DNA of 32,921 bases from Intrasporangium calvum (GTDB lineage Bacteria; Actinomycetota; Actinomycetes; Actinomycetales; Dermatophilaceae), in the NCBI RefSeq assembly GCF_028446585.1, contig NZ_JAPFQL010000031.1, positions 1-32,921 of the forward strand. The letters run 5' to 3'. Under the pieces are notes generated by a model. It was given only the letters and a program-made list of their open reading frames with translations. It was not told where the DNA came from and made no database searches. Below are positions 1 to 8,654 of the stretch, piece after piece; position 1 is the stretch's first letter, and every line of letters begins with the position of its first letter. The position numbers and the translations under genes were made by a program.

Positions 1-440
1 ACGCCGCGTTTGGCATGGTCGGCGGCGGCCGCCACGAGCCGCTCGACGTCGGGATAGCAGCAGACGACGCGGTGCATGACGACGAAGTCGTGCGGCTCGG
101 CGACCTCGCCGTCGACTGCGATGTCGCCGAGCCGTCTCGTCATCCGGTCCGCGGTGCCCGCCTCGGCTGCCAGAGCCCCGGCCTCGGCGTCGTAGGCGGG
201 ACTCAGCTCCAGGTTGGTCGTGCGGGCCGCGCCGCGCCGGAGCAGCTCGAGCTGGATCTCACCGACGCCACCGCCGACCTCGAGGACGGTGGCGCCGGCG
301 ACGCCTTGGGCGACGAGCCAGTCGACGATCCGGCGCGAGGGCCGGTCCAGGCCCCGCTTGCGATAGCGCTTGGCGACATGACGGGCGAAACGTGCCCCGA
401 AGACCCGGTCACAACCCCTGGCGTCACAGCAGCCGGCCAT
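1..440 (-). CDS. Class I SAM-dependent methyltransferase (3' end outside window)
   Basis: Reads leftward off the window edge, so only the first 146 codons are visible. The N-terminus (MAGCCDARGCDRVFG, then a KRYRKRGLD segment) is followed by a glycine-rich SAM-binding motif I, VLEVGGGVGEIQ, at residues 52-63. An acidic strand end (NLELS, 76-80) and the DFVVMHRVVCCYPD motif (118-131) also fit a Rossmann methyltransferase. Substrate is unknown. The start is 22 nt after the rhodanese stop, so the two may be co-transcribed. There is no clear Shine-Dalgarno, but a TATGCT hexamer (447-452 on the complement) lies 6 nt before the ATG, so a leaderless transcript is also possible. The fold call is firm; the reaction is not. 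Confidence 0.85.
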   Translation of the reverse strand, partial: MAGCCDARGCDRVFGARFARHVAKRYRKRGLDRPSRRIVDWLVAQGVAGATVLEVGGGVGEIQLELLRRGAARTTNLELSPAYDAEAGALAAEAGTADRMTRRLGDIAVDGEVAEPHDFVVMHRVVCCYPDVERLVAAAADHAKRG

Positions 441-462
441 GCTTCGAGCATAGGCCCGACGG

Positions 463-780
463 TCAGGCGGGACGCGGTCCCGCGACGACCGGGCGTCCCG
501 ACTGGGCCCAGGCCGAGGTTCCTCCATCCACGGACCGGGCGTCGATCCCGGCGCGGCGGAGGAAGTCGGCCATCGCCTGGCTCCGGTTCCCCGTGGCGCA
601 GATGACATAGGTGGTGCGGCTCTTGTCCAGCTCGTGCAGGCGCGAAGCCAGCTGGCCCATCGGCATGAGCACGGCTCCGGGCACGTGGCCCCCGACGTAT
701 TCCATCGGCTCTCGGACGTCAACCACGGGCGCACCGTCGGCGTGGGCGGCAGCGAGCTCGGTGATGGTGGCGTTCGGCAT
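463..780 (-). CDS. Single-domain rhodanese-like sulfurtransferase
   Basis: A 105-residue one-domain rhodanese. It shows the N-terminal VVDVREPMEYVGGHVPGA signature (residues 19-36) and the active-site loop CATGNRS with Cys61, its only cysteine, which would carry the persulfide. The SVDGGTSAW motif near the C-terminus is also typical. Length matches GlpE/PspE-type domains. GGAGG precedes the ATG. An almost perfect ATACCCC-GG-GGGGTAT inverted repeat lies about 30 bp upstream (811-826), of the kind bound by CstR/CsoR-family repressors, and a CstR-like gene lies at 3134. Likely role is moving sulfane sulfur in a persulfide or sulfide response. The family is clear; the physiological role is inferred from the operator and neighbours. 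Confidence 0.92.
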   Translation of the reverse strand: MPNATITELAAAHADGAPVVDVREPMEYVGGHVPGAVLMPMGQLASRLHELDKSRTTYVICATGNRSQAMADFLRRAGIDARSVDGGTSAWAQSGRPVVAGPRPA

Positions 781-810
781 TGCGGTGGGTCCTCCGTTGT
801 CGTTCGGCTA

Positions 811-826
811 ATACCCCGGGGGGTAT
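811..826. promoter_or_regulatory. CstR/CsoR-type operator candidate upstream of the rhodanese gene
   Basis: The sequence is ATACCCCGGGGGGTAT: perfect 7-bp arms ATACCCC/GGGGTAT around a 2-bp spacer. It lies 31 bp upstream of the rhodanese start. The ATACCCC-N2-GGGGTAT layout is that known for operators of the persulfide sensor CstR and close CsoR-family relatives. A second, related site lies at 3068-3083 next to a CstR-like gene. Binding itself is inferred. Confidence 0.7.
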
Positions 827-875
827 GGTCGTCGATGCCAACGGTAAGGGATGCCGATGCATTCCCCAAGGCGGC

Positions 876-1550
876 TCAGTGCGTGCGACGGCCCAGTCGA
901 CGGGCCAGGCGGTAGGCCGGCTCGCGCAGCTCGCTGACCCACGTCGGCGGGGCGGTCCCCTCCAGCCGGCGAACGAGTGGGTCGAACCGCGGCGAGGCCC
1001 CTTGGACCTCGACCCCCAGCTCGATGATGCCGACCGGGCGCCACGAGCCGCCATCGAGCCCGATGCTCAGCTCGTACTGCCGGGGTACTGCACCATGGGT
1101 CTCGCCGATCGGCCGAACGAGGAGCAGGAGCGAGGATGTGCCCGCCCGGACCGGGAGCAGCGTCGTCATCGGTTCGCTCAACGGCTCTCTGGAGAGCCGG
1201 AGCAGGTGTCGGCCGAGTCTGCTGGTGCCGGTGTTGGCGAAGAGGACGTCGGCGGGGCCGCACCCCGGCCCGGCCCGATCCACCCGCAGGGCAAGACCGC
1301 CGATGTCCCACCACCCGGAGGGCAGGCTCATCGCGCGGGACAGCCGGACCAGGCCTTCGTGCTGGCCACGCTCGGAGAACAGCCGCACACCGCTGTCCGG
1401 CATCGGGACGTCGATCCGGAGCCTCGCGCGGTAGGTCCGACCCGCTGCGTGCAGTGGCTTGGTCCGGGTGACCGCGGCCACCACCCCCAGCGCTCCCGCG
1501 AGCGCTCGACCGGCGGCCTTGGCGCCGGCCTCCACCGTGGCTGTCGTCAT
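876..1550 (-). CDS. Conserved hypothetical protein, catalase-fold-like
   Basis: A 224-residue protein without signal peptide or membrane helix. The YRARLRIDVPMPDSGVRLF segment, the LVRLSRAMSLPSGWWDIGGLALRV segment and the later ADVLFANTG / RHLLRLSREP pattern resemble small actinobacterial proteins related to the catalase beta-barrel, sometimes labelled phosphodiesterase. I do not see a convincing haem-ligating tyrosine motif, so catalase activity is not claimed. It lies 54 nt downstream of the kinase stop on the same strand and could be read from the kinase transcript. The C-terminus is rich in arginine. The gene is real by length and codon pattern; the function is unknown. Confidence 0.7.
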   Translation of the reverse strand: MTTATVEAGAKAAGRALAGALGVVAAVTRTKPLHAAGRTYRARLRIDVPMPDSGVRLFSERGQHEGLVRLSRAMSLPSGWWDIGGLALRVDRAGPGCGPADVLFANTGTSRLGRHLLRLSREPLSEPMTTLLPVRAGTSSLLLLVRPIGETHGAVPRQYELSIGLDGGSWRPVGIIELGVEVQGASPRFDPLVRRLEGTAPPTWVSELREPAYRLARRLGRRTH

Positions 1551-1604
1551 GCCTGCCTCATACCCGCGTGCAACGGGCTCCTCACGCGAAGGAGGGCCGG
1601 CGGG

Positions 1605-3014
<1,410 letters not shown>

Positions 3015-3067
3015 CCCTCCATCCTCCTGCATCCACCGTGCACCCCGCTCTGCCCGGTTGCGCACCT

Positions 3068-3083
3068 ATCCCCCCGGGGGGTT
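3068..3083. promoter_or_regulatory. CstR/CsoR-type operator candidate between kinase and repressor genes
   Basis: ATCCCCCCGGGGGGTT has a perfect C6G6 core and matches the rhodanese operator (811-826) at 13 of 16 positions. It lies about midway between the divergent kinase start (54 bp away) and the repressor start (50 bp away), the usual place for autoregulation. It may therefore control both directions. Confidence 0.6.
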
Positions 3084-3133
3084 ATTGTCGAACCGAACCA
3101 CCATGGTTCGCACACCCGTCAGGAGGGCGCAGG

Positions 3134-3397
3134 ATGCAGCTCGACCAGCAGTCGATGACCGCAATTCGCAACCGCACCAAGCGCGCTCACGGCCACCTCG
3201 GCAAGGTCATCTCGATGATGGAGGACGACGCGGATTGCCAGGACATCGCTCTGCAGCTGTCCGCGGTCATCAAGGCCCTCCAGCGCGCCGGTGTCGTGCT
3301 GATGACCGACGGGATGAAGGCGTGCTTCGAGTCGGGGCAGGGCCCGGACGACGCGGAGCTGCAGCAGTTGCAGAAGCTGTTCCTCAGCCTGGCTTGA
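3134..3397 (+). CDS. CsoR/RcnR/FrmR-family repressor, CstR-like (persulfide-sensor type)
   Basis: An 87-residue all-helical repressor of the DUF156 family. The RNRTKRAHGHLGKVISMMED start, CQDIALQLSAV and LQRAGVVLMTDGMKAC segments line up with CsoR. The conserved cysteines are C35 and C64, 29 residues apart as in CsoR (C36/C65) and CstR (C31/C60). The copper-ligand histidine four residues before the second cysteine is replaced by Gly60. Loss of that histidine with both cysteines kept is the CstR pattern, which senses persulfides rather than Cu(I). The start is set by AGGAGG at 3121-3126, 7 nt before the ATG. It probably represses from the palindrome at 3068 and forms an operon with the AhpD-like gene 26 nt downstream. 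Confidence 0.88.
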   Translation: MQLDQQSMTAIRNRTKRAHGHLGKVISMMEDDADCQDIALQLSAVIKALQRAGVVLMTDGMKACFESGQGPDDAELQQLQKLFLSLA

Positions 3398-3423
3398 GCC
3401 GGCACCATCACGAAAGGCACATC

Positions 3424-3795
3424 ATGACCGACACCGCCGCCCCGCAGACCGCCCACTCGCACGGCAAGCAGGTGCTGCAGGACATCGCACCGCTCAGCCG
3501 GTCGCTGCGCCAGGCCATCCCGGACGTCTACGCGGGCTTCAGCGAGCTGCACAAGGCGGCGCTGGCCCCGGGTGCACTCGACACGCGGATGAAGGAGCTC
3601 ATCGCCCTGGCCATCGCCGTGGCCGAGGAGTGCGACGGCTGCATCGCCTCCCACGCGCGTGGCGCCGCCCGAGCGGGGGCCACCCGCCAGGAGGTCGCCG
3701 AGGCGATCGGCGTCACCATCCTCATGACCGGGGGCCCGGCGACGGTCTACGGCCCGCGGGCGTTCGCTGCCTTCGAGGACTTCCTCGACGCCTGA
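3424..3795 (+). CDS. AhpD-like carboxymuconolactone decarboxylase-family protein
   Basis: A 123-residue helical protein with the AhpD redox signature ECDGCIASHARGA. C70 and C73 form a CxxC with H77 behind it, preceded by an acidic pair (E68, E69). AhpD proteins use this site as a peroxidase or disulfide reductant. The length fits the single-domain subgroup. A GAAAGG ribosome site precedes the ATG. It follows the CstR-like repressor by 26 nt and is very likely its operon partner, suggesting a thiol or persulfide reduction role. The alternative, true carboxymuconolactone decarboxylase activity, is less likely because those enzymes lack the CxxC. Confidence 0.9.
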   Translation: MTDTAAPQTAHSHGKQVLQDIAPLSRSLRQAIPDVYAGFSELHKAALAPGALDTRMKELIALAIAVAEECDGCIASHARGAARAGATRQEVAEAIGVTILMTGGPATVYGPRAFAAFEDFLDA

Positions 3796-3915
3796 CCGGC
3801 ACGCATCGGCGCCTTTCCCCCCGCCGTTCGGCCGTCCGGACTACGGTGGCTTGCGGACGGGGGGATCGGTGCTGCCTCCCGCGCGAAGGACGGACGCACC
3901 ACCAACGGAGGAACC

Positions 3916-4092
3916 ATGTCGACCATGCCGGAGCAGCCCGACGCCCGAGTGCCTCAGGCGGGGTGGTACCCGGATCCCGCCGGCAAGCCGATGTCGCGCT
4001 ACTGGGACGGCACCAGCTGGACCGATCAGCTCGCACCGCTCACCACCTCTGCAGCCGGCCAGCTCGGGACCGCATCGACCTCATCATGGTGA
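3916..4092 (+). CDS. Short DUF2510 protein, possibly truncated
   Basis: A 58-residue ORF with a good GGAGG at 3907-3911. Residues 16-39 carry the DUF2510 motif GWYPDPAG...RYWDGTSWTDQ. In actinobacteria this domain usually heads longer membrane or signalling proteins, but here it ends about 20 residues later. The following 250 bp contain more W/Y-rich coding-looking debris in other frames, so the gene may be a 3'-truncated or frameshifted remnant. Function of DUF2510 is unknown. Confidence 0.6.
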   Translation: MSTMPEQPDARVPQAGWYPDPAGKPMSRYWDGTSWTDQLAPLTTSAAGQLGTASTSSW

Positions 4093-4287
4093 TCGTGGGC
4101 GCGTTCCGGGACAAGCAGGGGCGACTTCTCGTCAACTGGTGACCACCGGGTCTACCGACCCGAGACGGTGACGACGATTCGAGTGGTCAAGGTCGCCCAA
4201 CGACTCGGCTGCACGCTCGGAGCAGCACATGACCGCCGACAACTGGGACCCGTGGAACTACGGCGAGAACGTCTACGGCGCACGACA
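4093..4287 (+). other. Intergenic stretch with possible decayed coding sequence
   Basis: No convincing gene. A different frame reads IMVIVGAFRDKQGRLLVNW before a stop at 4142, and from 4229 an open frame reads MTADNWDPWNYGENVYG but runs into the antisense of the SDR gene. Both look like leftovers of a longer product downstream of the DUF2510 domain. Confidence 0.3.
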
Positions 4288-4321
4288 GGAGGTGTGCCGG
4301 CCTGAGGACCGGCGCACCTCC
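4288..4321. terminator. Hairpin terminator between convergent genes
   Basis: A 13-bp stem GGAGGTGTGCCGG / CCGGCGCACCTCC with a single G-U pair and an 8-nt loop, followed by TGCTTTGTCC. It lies just past the SDR stop (4344, complement) and can end transcripts from either side. Confidence 0.75.
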
Positions 4322-4343
4322 CTGCTTTGTCCTGGGCCGCCGG

Positions 4344-5096
4344 TCAGCGGGCGATGTAGCCGCCGTCGATGTAGAGCTCGAGCCCGGTGACGAACTTGGC
4401 GTCGTCGCTCGCCAGGTAGGCGACGCCCGCGGCGATGTCCTCAGGCTTGCCGAGGTGGCCCATCGGGGTGAGGGCCGTCATGGTGTTCCAGTACTCGGTG
4501 CCCTTGGTGGGCTCGAGGATCGGCGTCTCGATGAAGCCGGGGTGGATCGAGTTGACCCGGATGCCGTCGGTGGCCCAGTAGAGGGCGGCGTTCTTGGTCA
4601 GGGTGCGGACGGCGCCCTTGGCCGCGTGGTAGGCCGGGGAGGTCCCGAAGCCGCCGCTCGTCCCGAAGATCGAGCTGATGTTGATGACGGCGCCGTTGCC
4701 CGACTTCTTCAGGTGGGGCGCGGCGGTCTTGAGGCCGAGGAAGACACCGGTCTGGTCGATGGCGACGGTGCGGTTCCACTCCTCGATGGTGGTGTCCTCG
4801 ATCGTCTTGAGGTCGCCCATGCCGGCGTTGTTGACGAGGATGTCGAGGCTACCGAACTCCTCGACAGCCTTGGCGGTGGCCACCTCCCACTCGGACTCGC
4901 TCGTCACGTCGTGCTTGACGAAGAGGGCCTTCCCGCCGGCCTCGCGGATCTCGGCGACGGTGGCCTCGCCGGCCTCGGCCGCGATGTCGGTGATGACCAC
5001 TGCGGCACCCTCTCGGGCCAGGCGCTGAGCCGTCGCCTTGCCGATCCCGCTCGCTGCTCCGGTGATGAGGGCAACGCGGCCTTCGAGCCTGTTCAT
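4344..5096 (-). CDS. Short-chain dehydrogenase/reductase (classical SDR)
   Basis: A 250-residue classical SDR, usual family length. It has the nucleotide motif TGAASGIG (12-19), D64 in KHDVTS, the NNAG motif (89-92), catalytic S142, Y156 and K160 in YHAAK, and the PGFIETPI segment after the active site. ITD at the end of strand 2 suggests NAD(H) preference. The closest styles are levodione reductase, cyclopentanol dehydrogenase or hydroxysteroid dehydrogenases, but the substrate cannot be read. The ATG at 5096 follows GGGAG. A long inverted repeat lies 31 bp upstream (5127-5168), between this gene and the hydrolase before it on the same strand. Confidence 0.93.
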   Translation of the reverse strand: MNRLEGRVALITGAASGIGKATAQRLAREGAAVVITDIAAEAGEATVAEIREAGGKALFVKHDVTSESEWEVATAKAVEEFGSLDILVNNAGMGDLKTIEDTTIEEWNRTVAIDQTGVFLGLKTAAPHLKKSGNGAVINISSIFGTSGGFGTSPAYHAAKGAVRTLTKNAALYWATDGIRVNSIHPGFIETPILEPTKGTEYWNTMTALTPMGHLGKPEDIAAGVAYLASDDAKFVTGLELYIDGGYIAR

Positions 5097-5126
5097 GGTG
5101 CAACTCCCTGCTGTCGTTTCCGACGA

Positions 5127-5168
5127 TGGTGGCTGGATAGTTGAAAGTTTAACAATATCCAGCCACCA
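5127..5168. promoter_or_regulatory. Long inverted repeat with AT-rich centre, operator or terminator
   Basis: Perfect 13-bp arms TGGTGGCTGGATA / TATCCAGCCACCA flank a 16-bp AT-rich centre, GTTGAAAGTTTAACAA, that is itself partly palindromic. The site lies after the hydrolase stop (5183, complement) and before the SDR start (5096). The low-GC dyad centre resembles MarR/TetR-type operators. It could equally be the hydrolase terminator. Confidence 0.6.
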
Positions 5169-5182
5169 CCTATTCCTCGGGT

Positions 5183-6403
5183 TCACGAGGTCCGCAGGAA
5201 GTCGGCCACCTCCTGATTCCACCGCATCGGGTCGAAGTTCCAGGACTCCGTGTGAAGCGCGTCAGGGAACTCGACGAGCCGCACGAGTCCCGGTCGCGCG
5301 TCCACCAGCCGCTGCGAGGTGCTGACCGGGGTCGCTCCGTCTTCCGTCCCATGCGTGACGAGCGCCGGCACCCGCAGCCACGACGCGTCATCGAGATAGT
5401 CCACTGCCGCCCAGTCGACCCCATAGCGCCACGTCGTCAGGAGCTGGGCCGACCAGAGGATGGGATCGGGCACGGCGAGGCCTCCGGGCAACGCTGCCCG
5501 GGCACCGTGCTTCACGGCGTCTCCCAGTGACAGCATCGGGGCGTCGAGGACGACCCGGGAGACCACAGCGGCCCAGTCGGAGTTCTCGAGGAACGCGGCG
5601 ACGATGGCGCCGCCCATCGACTGGCCGACGAGGACGATGTCACTGGCACCCCGACCCATGGCCCAGGCGACCGCCGCATCGAGGTCCGCCCACTCCGTGG
5701 CCCCGTACTGCAGCCGGCCCGACGGGTCCTTGGGCGCGCCGAGGTCGTTCCGATAGGTGATGTCGAGGACGGGGAGGGCGAGCCCCTGGGCCACGTCGAC
5801 GAAGCGGAGGCCGTTCTCACGGATGCCGTTCTGGCCGTGCACGAAGATGGCCATCCGCTGTGGCGAGACGGCCCCGTTGGGGAAGTACCACGCGGGCGCC
5901 TCACCGATCAGGACGTCCTGGCGGGTCAGGCCCATCGCCTCCGTGTCGGAGGCGAGCCAGTAGGCCCGCTCGAGGCCTGCCTGCTGCCCGATCGACGGCG
6001 CTGTGCCGGAGACGACGACCAGGTCGCGCGTCACCGACCCGTCGGGGTTGCTCGTTGCGGGTCCGATGAGTCCGTGTCCGCCCTCCCAGACCAAGGCGTA
6101 CCGGCCCGCGGAGTCGAAGGCCTCGTTGGCGTCGGGTCCCTTCTTCAGCGTGACCTGCGAGCCCGTCACGGCGACGACCTCGACGTCGTCGTAGCCCGGG
6201 AGCGGCTGCCCCGGCGTCGACTGGAGCGCTCCGGAGTAGATCCGTCCGGAGAAGTACCAGCCGCCCACGCCCAGCACGACGAGCAGCAGGGCCACGACGG
6301 TGATGACCAGCCGCCGCAGCCAGTGGCGGTGGTGGCGACGGGTCGGGACGGGCGGGCGATGCCGCGATGCGGATGGTTTCTCGGGCGCCGGGATCGTGGT
6401 CAT
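5183..6403 (-). CDS. Membrane-anchored alpha/beta hydrolase
   Basis: 406 residues. A His/Arg-rich cytosolic N-terminus is followed by one membrane helix (about 30-50), and the rest should lie outside. The hydrolase core has the oxyanion HGQNG (189-193), the nucleophile elbow GQSMGG with S262, an acid in HGTEDGATPV (D355), and the catalytic H384 in DALHTESW. A helper domain of about 110 residues precedes the core. Substrate is unknown; esterase or lipase activity is plausible. The start follows a strong AGAGGAGG. It may lead a two-gene unit with the SDR, 86 bp apart with an inverted repeat between. Confidence 0.9.
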   Translation of the reverse strand: MTTIPAPEKPSASRHRPPVPTRRHHRHWLRRLVITVVALLLVVLGVGGWYFSGRIYSGALQSTPGQPLPGYDDVEVVAVTGSQVTLKKGPDANEAFDSAGRYALVWEGGHGLIGPATSNPDGSVTRDLVVVSGTAPSIGQQAGLERAYWLASDTEAMGLTRQDVLIGEAPAWYFPNGAVSPQRMAIFVHGQNGIRENGLRFVDVAQGLALPVLDITYRNDLGAPKDPSGRLQYGATEWADLDAAVAWAMGRGASDIVLVGQSMGGAIVAAFLENSDWAAVVSRVVLDAPMLSLGDAVKHGARAALPGGLAVPDPILWSAQLLTTWRYGVDWAAVDYLDDASWLRVPALVTHGTEDGATPVSTSQRLVDARPGLVRLVEFPDALHTESWNFDPMRWNQEVADFLRTS

Positions 6404-6502
6404 GGCGCCACCTCCTCTGTCTGAGTCCCTGCGTCAACGCTCTCGTCGCACGGGGTCGGCCCGCCAGAGGCGAAGGTCCCCGGGGTCTCGTGGTTCACAC
6501 TG

Positions 6503-6655
6503 GTGGTGCTCACGGCCGCGCCGGCAGGAGCCGGCCAGCCGCGGAGCTACCACACCATCACGTCGGGCCACGGGTTCGCCTTCCTCGAGACCACGACCGA
6601 CTGCGAGCGGACCGAGGCGGCGGAGTTCTACCCGTGCTTCGGCTTCCCCGGGTGA
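6503..6655 (+). CDS. Possible small secreted-protein ORF or remnant
   Basis: From a GTG at 6503 the frame reads VVLTAAPAGAGQPRSYH and ends with FAFLETTTDCERTEAAEFYPCFGFPG over 50 codons. The composition (two Cys, aromatic residues, hydrophobic start) looks coding, but there is no positively charged signal start and no clear ribosome site. The frame opens only at about 6427 after a stop. It may be the tail of a decayed secreted protein. Confidence 0.25.
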   Translation: MVLTAAPAGAGQPRSYHTITSGHGFAFLETTTDCERTEAAEFYPCFGFPG

Positions 6656-6672
6656 CGGGGCACAATCGTGGG

Positions 6673-7281
6673 ATGAGCGAGCCCGGACAGGACGACAGGT
6701 TCGTCAACCCCACGGTGGGCAAGAAGTTCTGGATCAAGCACACCTACGACGTCCTCGTCGAGACCGCCGAGCGCTACAACGCCGTGCTGACCTATGCCGA
6801 GCTGGCCGATGAGGTGCAGCGCCGGTCGGGTCTGCACACCAACGCCCAGACGCGCGCCTGGGTCGGCGACCTGCTCAAGATGGTCGCCCACGCCAACCAC
6901 CTGCGCGGCGAGCCACCGCTGGCTGCCCTGGTCGTCCACACCAAGGACGGGCAGGTCGGCGCCGGCTTCGACGAGGTGCTGCGGCTCGAGGGCAGGACGG
7001 TCACGGACCCGCACGAGCGGGAGCACCGTGCGGCGGTGGCGCGGCTCGAGTGCTATCGGCACTGGTCGGACGACGTGCCGCCCGACGCGGAGCCCACGCT
7101 GGTGACGCCGAGGCGGGCGAGCACCCCGGTGCGGAGCGCCGCGGGTGGCACGAAGGCGGCCCCGAGCCGGCCCGTCCGGTCGGCCCCGCGCCAGCGGGTC
7201 CAGGAGGAGCGTCGCGGCGGGGTCTGCCCCAGCTGCTTCATGGAGATGCCGGTGACGGGCGTCTGCCCCAACTGCGCCTGA
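6673..7281 (+). CDS. Conserved actinobacterial protein with C-terminal zinc ribbon
   Basis: 202 residues. The N-terminal domain (about 15-110) reads KKFWIKHTYDVLVETAERYN, then LTYAELADEVQRRSG and VGDLLKMVAHANHLRGEPPL, a helical domain seen in actinobacterial hypothetical proteins. A basic, disordered linker follows. The C-terminus has CPSCFMEMPVTGVCPNC, two CxxC pairs forming a small zinc ribbon. This suggests a nucleic-acid-binding protein, but no catalytic motif is visible. There is no Shine-Dalgarno; CACAAT (6661-6666) 6 nt before the ATG suggests leaderless transcription. Function is not recognised. Confidence 0.8.
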   Translation: MSEPGQDDRFVNPTVGKKFWIKHTYDVLVETAERYNAVLTYAELADEVQRRSGLHTNAQTRAWVGDLLKMVAHANHLRGEPPLAALVVHTKDGQVGAGFDEVLRLEGRTVTDPHEREHRAAVARLECYRHWSDDVPPDAEPTLVTPRRASTPVRSAAGGTKAAPSRPVRSAPRQRVQEERRGGVCPSCFMEMPVTGVCPNCA

Positions 7282-7302
7282 GCCCTCCCCGGGCTGGCAG
7301 TC

Positions 7303-8049
7303 TCAGTCGTCGCAGTCCGTCTTCGAGGCGAACGCCTCTGGCTGCTCGAGCAGGTCCTCGAGCACGTCGATGGGGACGGCGTAGGTGCGCCCGGGACCGG
7401 TCGAGGCGTAGACCACGCCGACGAGCTCGCCGGAGATGTCGACCAGAGGGCTCCCGGAGCTGCCGTGCTCGACCGGTGCGGAGTTGAGCAGCATCGGCAG
7501 GTCGGACTTGGCCACGGGGTCGGCGCGGTAACCGAGCACCTGTCCGTCCGTGGTCGTGAGCGGGCCACCGAGGGGGTATCCGACCGCCGTCACCGTCTGG
7601 CCGACCTCGGGGTTGCCGGGCGCCAGGGTGATCGAAGCGGGCAGCCGTTCCCTGGTTCGGACGATGGCGAGGTCGGCCACCGTCGCGGCGCCTGAGGTCC
7701 GGACGTCGATGTCCGTGCCGTCGAAGGTGCTCACCTCCAGGGTCGTGGCGCCCGCGACCACGTGCCGGTTGGTCACGAGCACCCGTTCGCCGATCGCGAA
7801 CCCCGACCCGGTCCGCACACCCCCGCAGCCGATGCTGCGGATCCGCAGCGCGGCCCGCTCGAGGTCGGTGAAGCCCTCCAGCTGGGGCTCGCCTGCCTCG
7901 AGGTCGACGGACGTGGTGGGGGTCACCGCACGCACGGTCTCCGACCGGGCTTCTGGTGGCGCGACCGGCGCCAGCTCTGCACACCCCGCCGTCGTCACCA
8001 TGAGGACCAGCCCCGCGGTGACGAGGCCGGTGCGCACCACCTCAGTCAC
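7303..8049 (-). CDS. Lipoprotein trypsin-like (S1) serine protease
   Basis: 248 residues from a GTG start. A short hydrophobic signal ends in a lipobox, TTAGC, with C23 as the lipidated cysteine. The protease domain (about 60-235) has H96 in LVTNRHVVAGA, D126 in VADLAIVR and nucleophile S198 in GSSGSPLVD. Two cysteines flank the domain. There is no PDZ domain, unlike HtrA. The GTG overlaps the end of the upstream coiled-coil gene by 8 nt (GTGACTGA), so translation is coupled and the two proteins likely work together at the outer face of the membrane. A GTG three codons later is an alternative start. Confidence 0.9.
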   Translation of the reverse strand: MTEVVRTGLVTAGLVLMVTTAGCAELAPVAPPEARSETVRAVTPTTSVDLEAGEPQLEGFTDLERAALRIRSIGCGGVRTGSGFAIGERVLVTNRHVVAGATTLEVSTFDGTDIDVRTSGAATVADLAIVRTRERLPASITLAPGNPEVGQTVTAVGYPLGGPLTTTDGQVLGYRADPVAKSDLPMLLNSAPVEHGSSGSPLVDISGELVGVVYASTGPGRTYAVPIDVLEDLLEQPEAFASKTDCDD

Positions 8050-8572
8050 CCTCGAGCCAGGTGACGAACGCGTCGCTCGCCGCCTGCGCCCGGTCGCAGC
8101 CGACGTTGATCTCCTCGGCCACCCTGAGGACGACGGACGGATCGTAGCTGTCCAGGTCGATGAGGTAGTCCTGCAGCTCCTGGAGCCCGGCGACGCACTC
8201 GTCGAGCTGGACCGCGACGCTCCGGGAGCGTTGCACGGCCGTCCCGAGCACGCCGACGGTGTCGCCGGCCTGGGCCTTCTCGTCGGCGAGGTCGCGGATC
8301 CGCTTCGCCGCGTCGTTGTACTTCCCGCTGACCTCGTCGAGGGAGTCCTTGGTCTCCGCGAGCGCCGCCTGGGACGCGTCAAGGAGCCCCTGGACCTGCT
8401 GGCGCTGGGCGGTCATGTCAGCCAGCTCGGCGGAGAGCTGCTGCGACCTGACCTGCCACTCGCGCGCGGAGTTGTTGGAGTAGACGTATGCCGCTGAGCT
8501 CGCTCCCAGCGCCAGCACGAGCAGGCACGTGGTGACGATCCAAGCGATCCGGCGGTCCCCCATATGGGACAT
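8042..8572 (-). CDS. Single-pass membrane protein with coiled-coil ectodomain
   Basis: 176 residues from the ATG at 8572 (MSHMGDRR). One membrane helix (about residues 8-32, IAWIVTTCLLVLALGASSAAYVY) is followed by a long heptad-rich region (about 35-115) and then a compact segment with two cysteines (DECVAGLQEL and NVGCDRAQ). No known enzymatic domain is present. The stop overlaps the start of the lipoprotein protease, pointing to a membrane-bound protease-partner pair. No clear ribosome site is seen, so the start is uncertain (ATG 8563 is the alternative). The codons near the end of the membrane helix are formed by a half-copy of the dispersed palindrome (8485-8505). Confidence 0.8.
   Translation of the reverse strand: MSHMGDRRIAWIVTTCLLVLALGASSAAYVYSNNSAREWQVRSQQLSAELADMTAQRQQVQGLLDASQAALAETKDSLDEVSGKYNDAAKRIRDLADEKAQAGDTVGVLGTAVQRSRSVAVQLDECVAGLQELQDYLIDLDSYDPSVVLRVAEEINVGCDRAQAASDAFVTWLEGD
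8485..8505 (+). repeat. Half-copy of dispersed palindrome inside a coding sequence
   Basis: Matches the left arm of the complete copy at 12555 (from its third base) at 19 of 21 positions, starting CGTATGCCGCTGAGC. On the complement it supplies the codons for the SSAAYV segment at the end of the coiled-coil protein's membrane helix. Confidence 0.55.
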
Positions 8573-8654
8573 CGTGGCCCAGTTCGCCCGGACACACACG
8601 CGATTCGGAGGGAACGTGTGACCTGCGCCACAGGGGCGCCGTATCGTCGTCCGC

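Noticed and set aside
876-1550. Active catalase
   Set aside because: Fold-level resemblance only; no convincing distal His/Asn or proximal haem Tyr motif could be read.
3630-4142. 170-codon plus-strand frame overlapping the AhpD-like gene
   Set aside because: Shadow frame of AhpD-like and DUF2510 genes; Arg-rich composition and no ribosome site.
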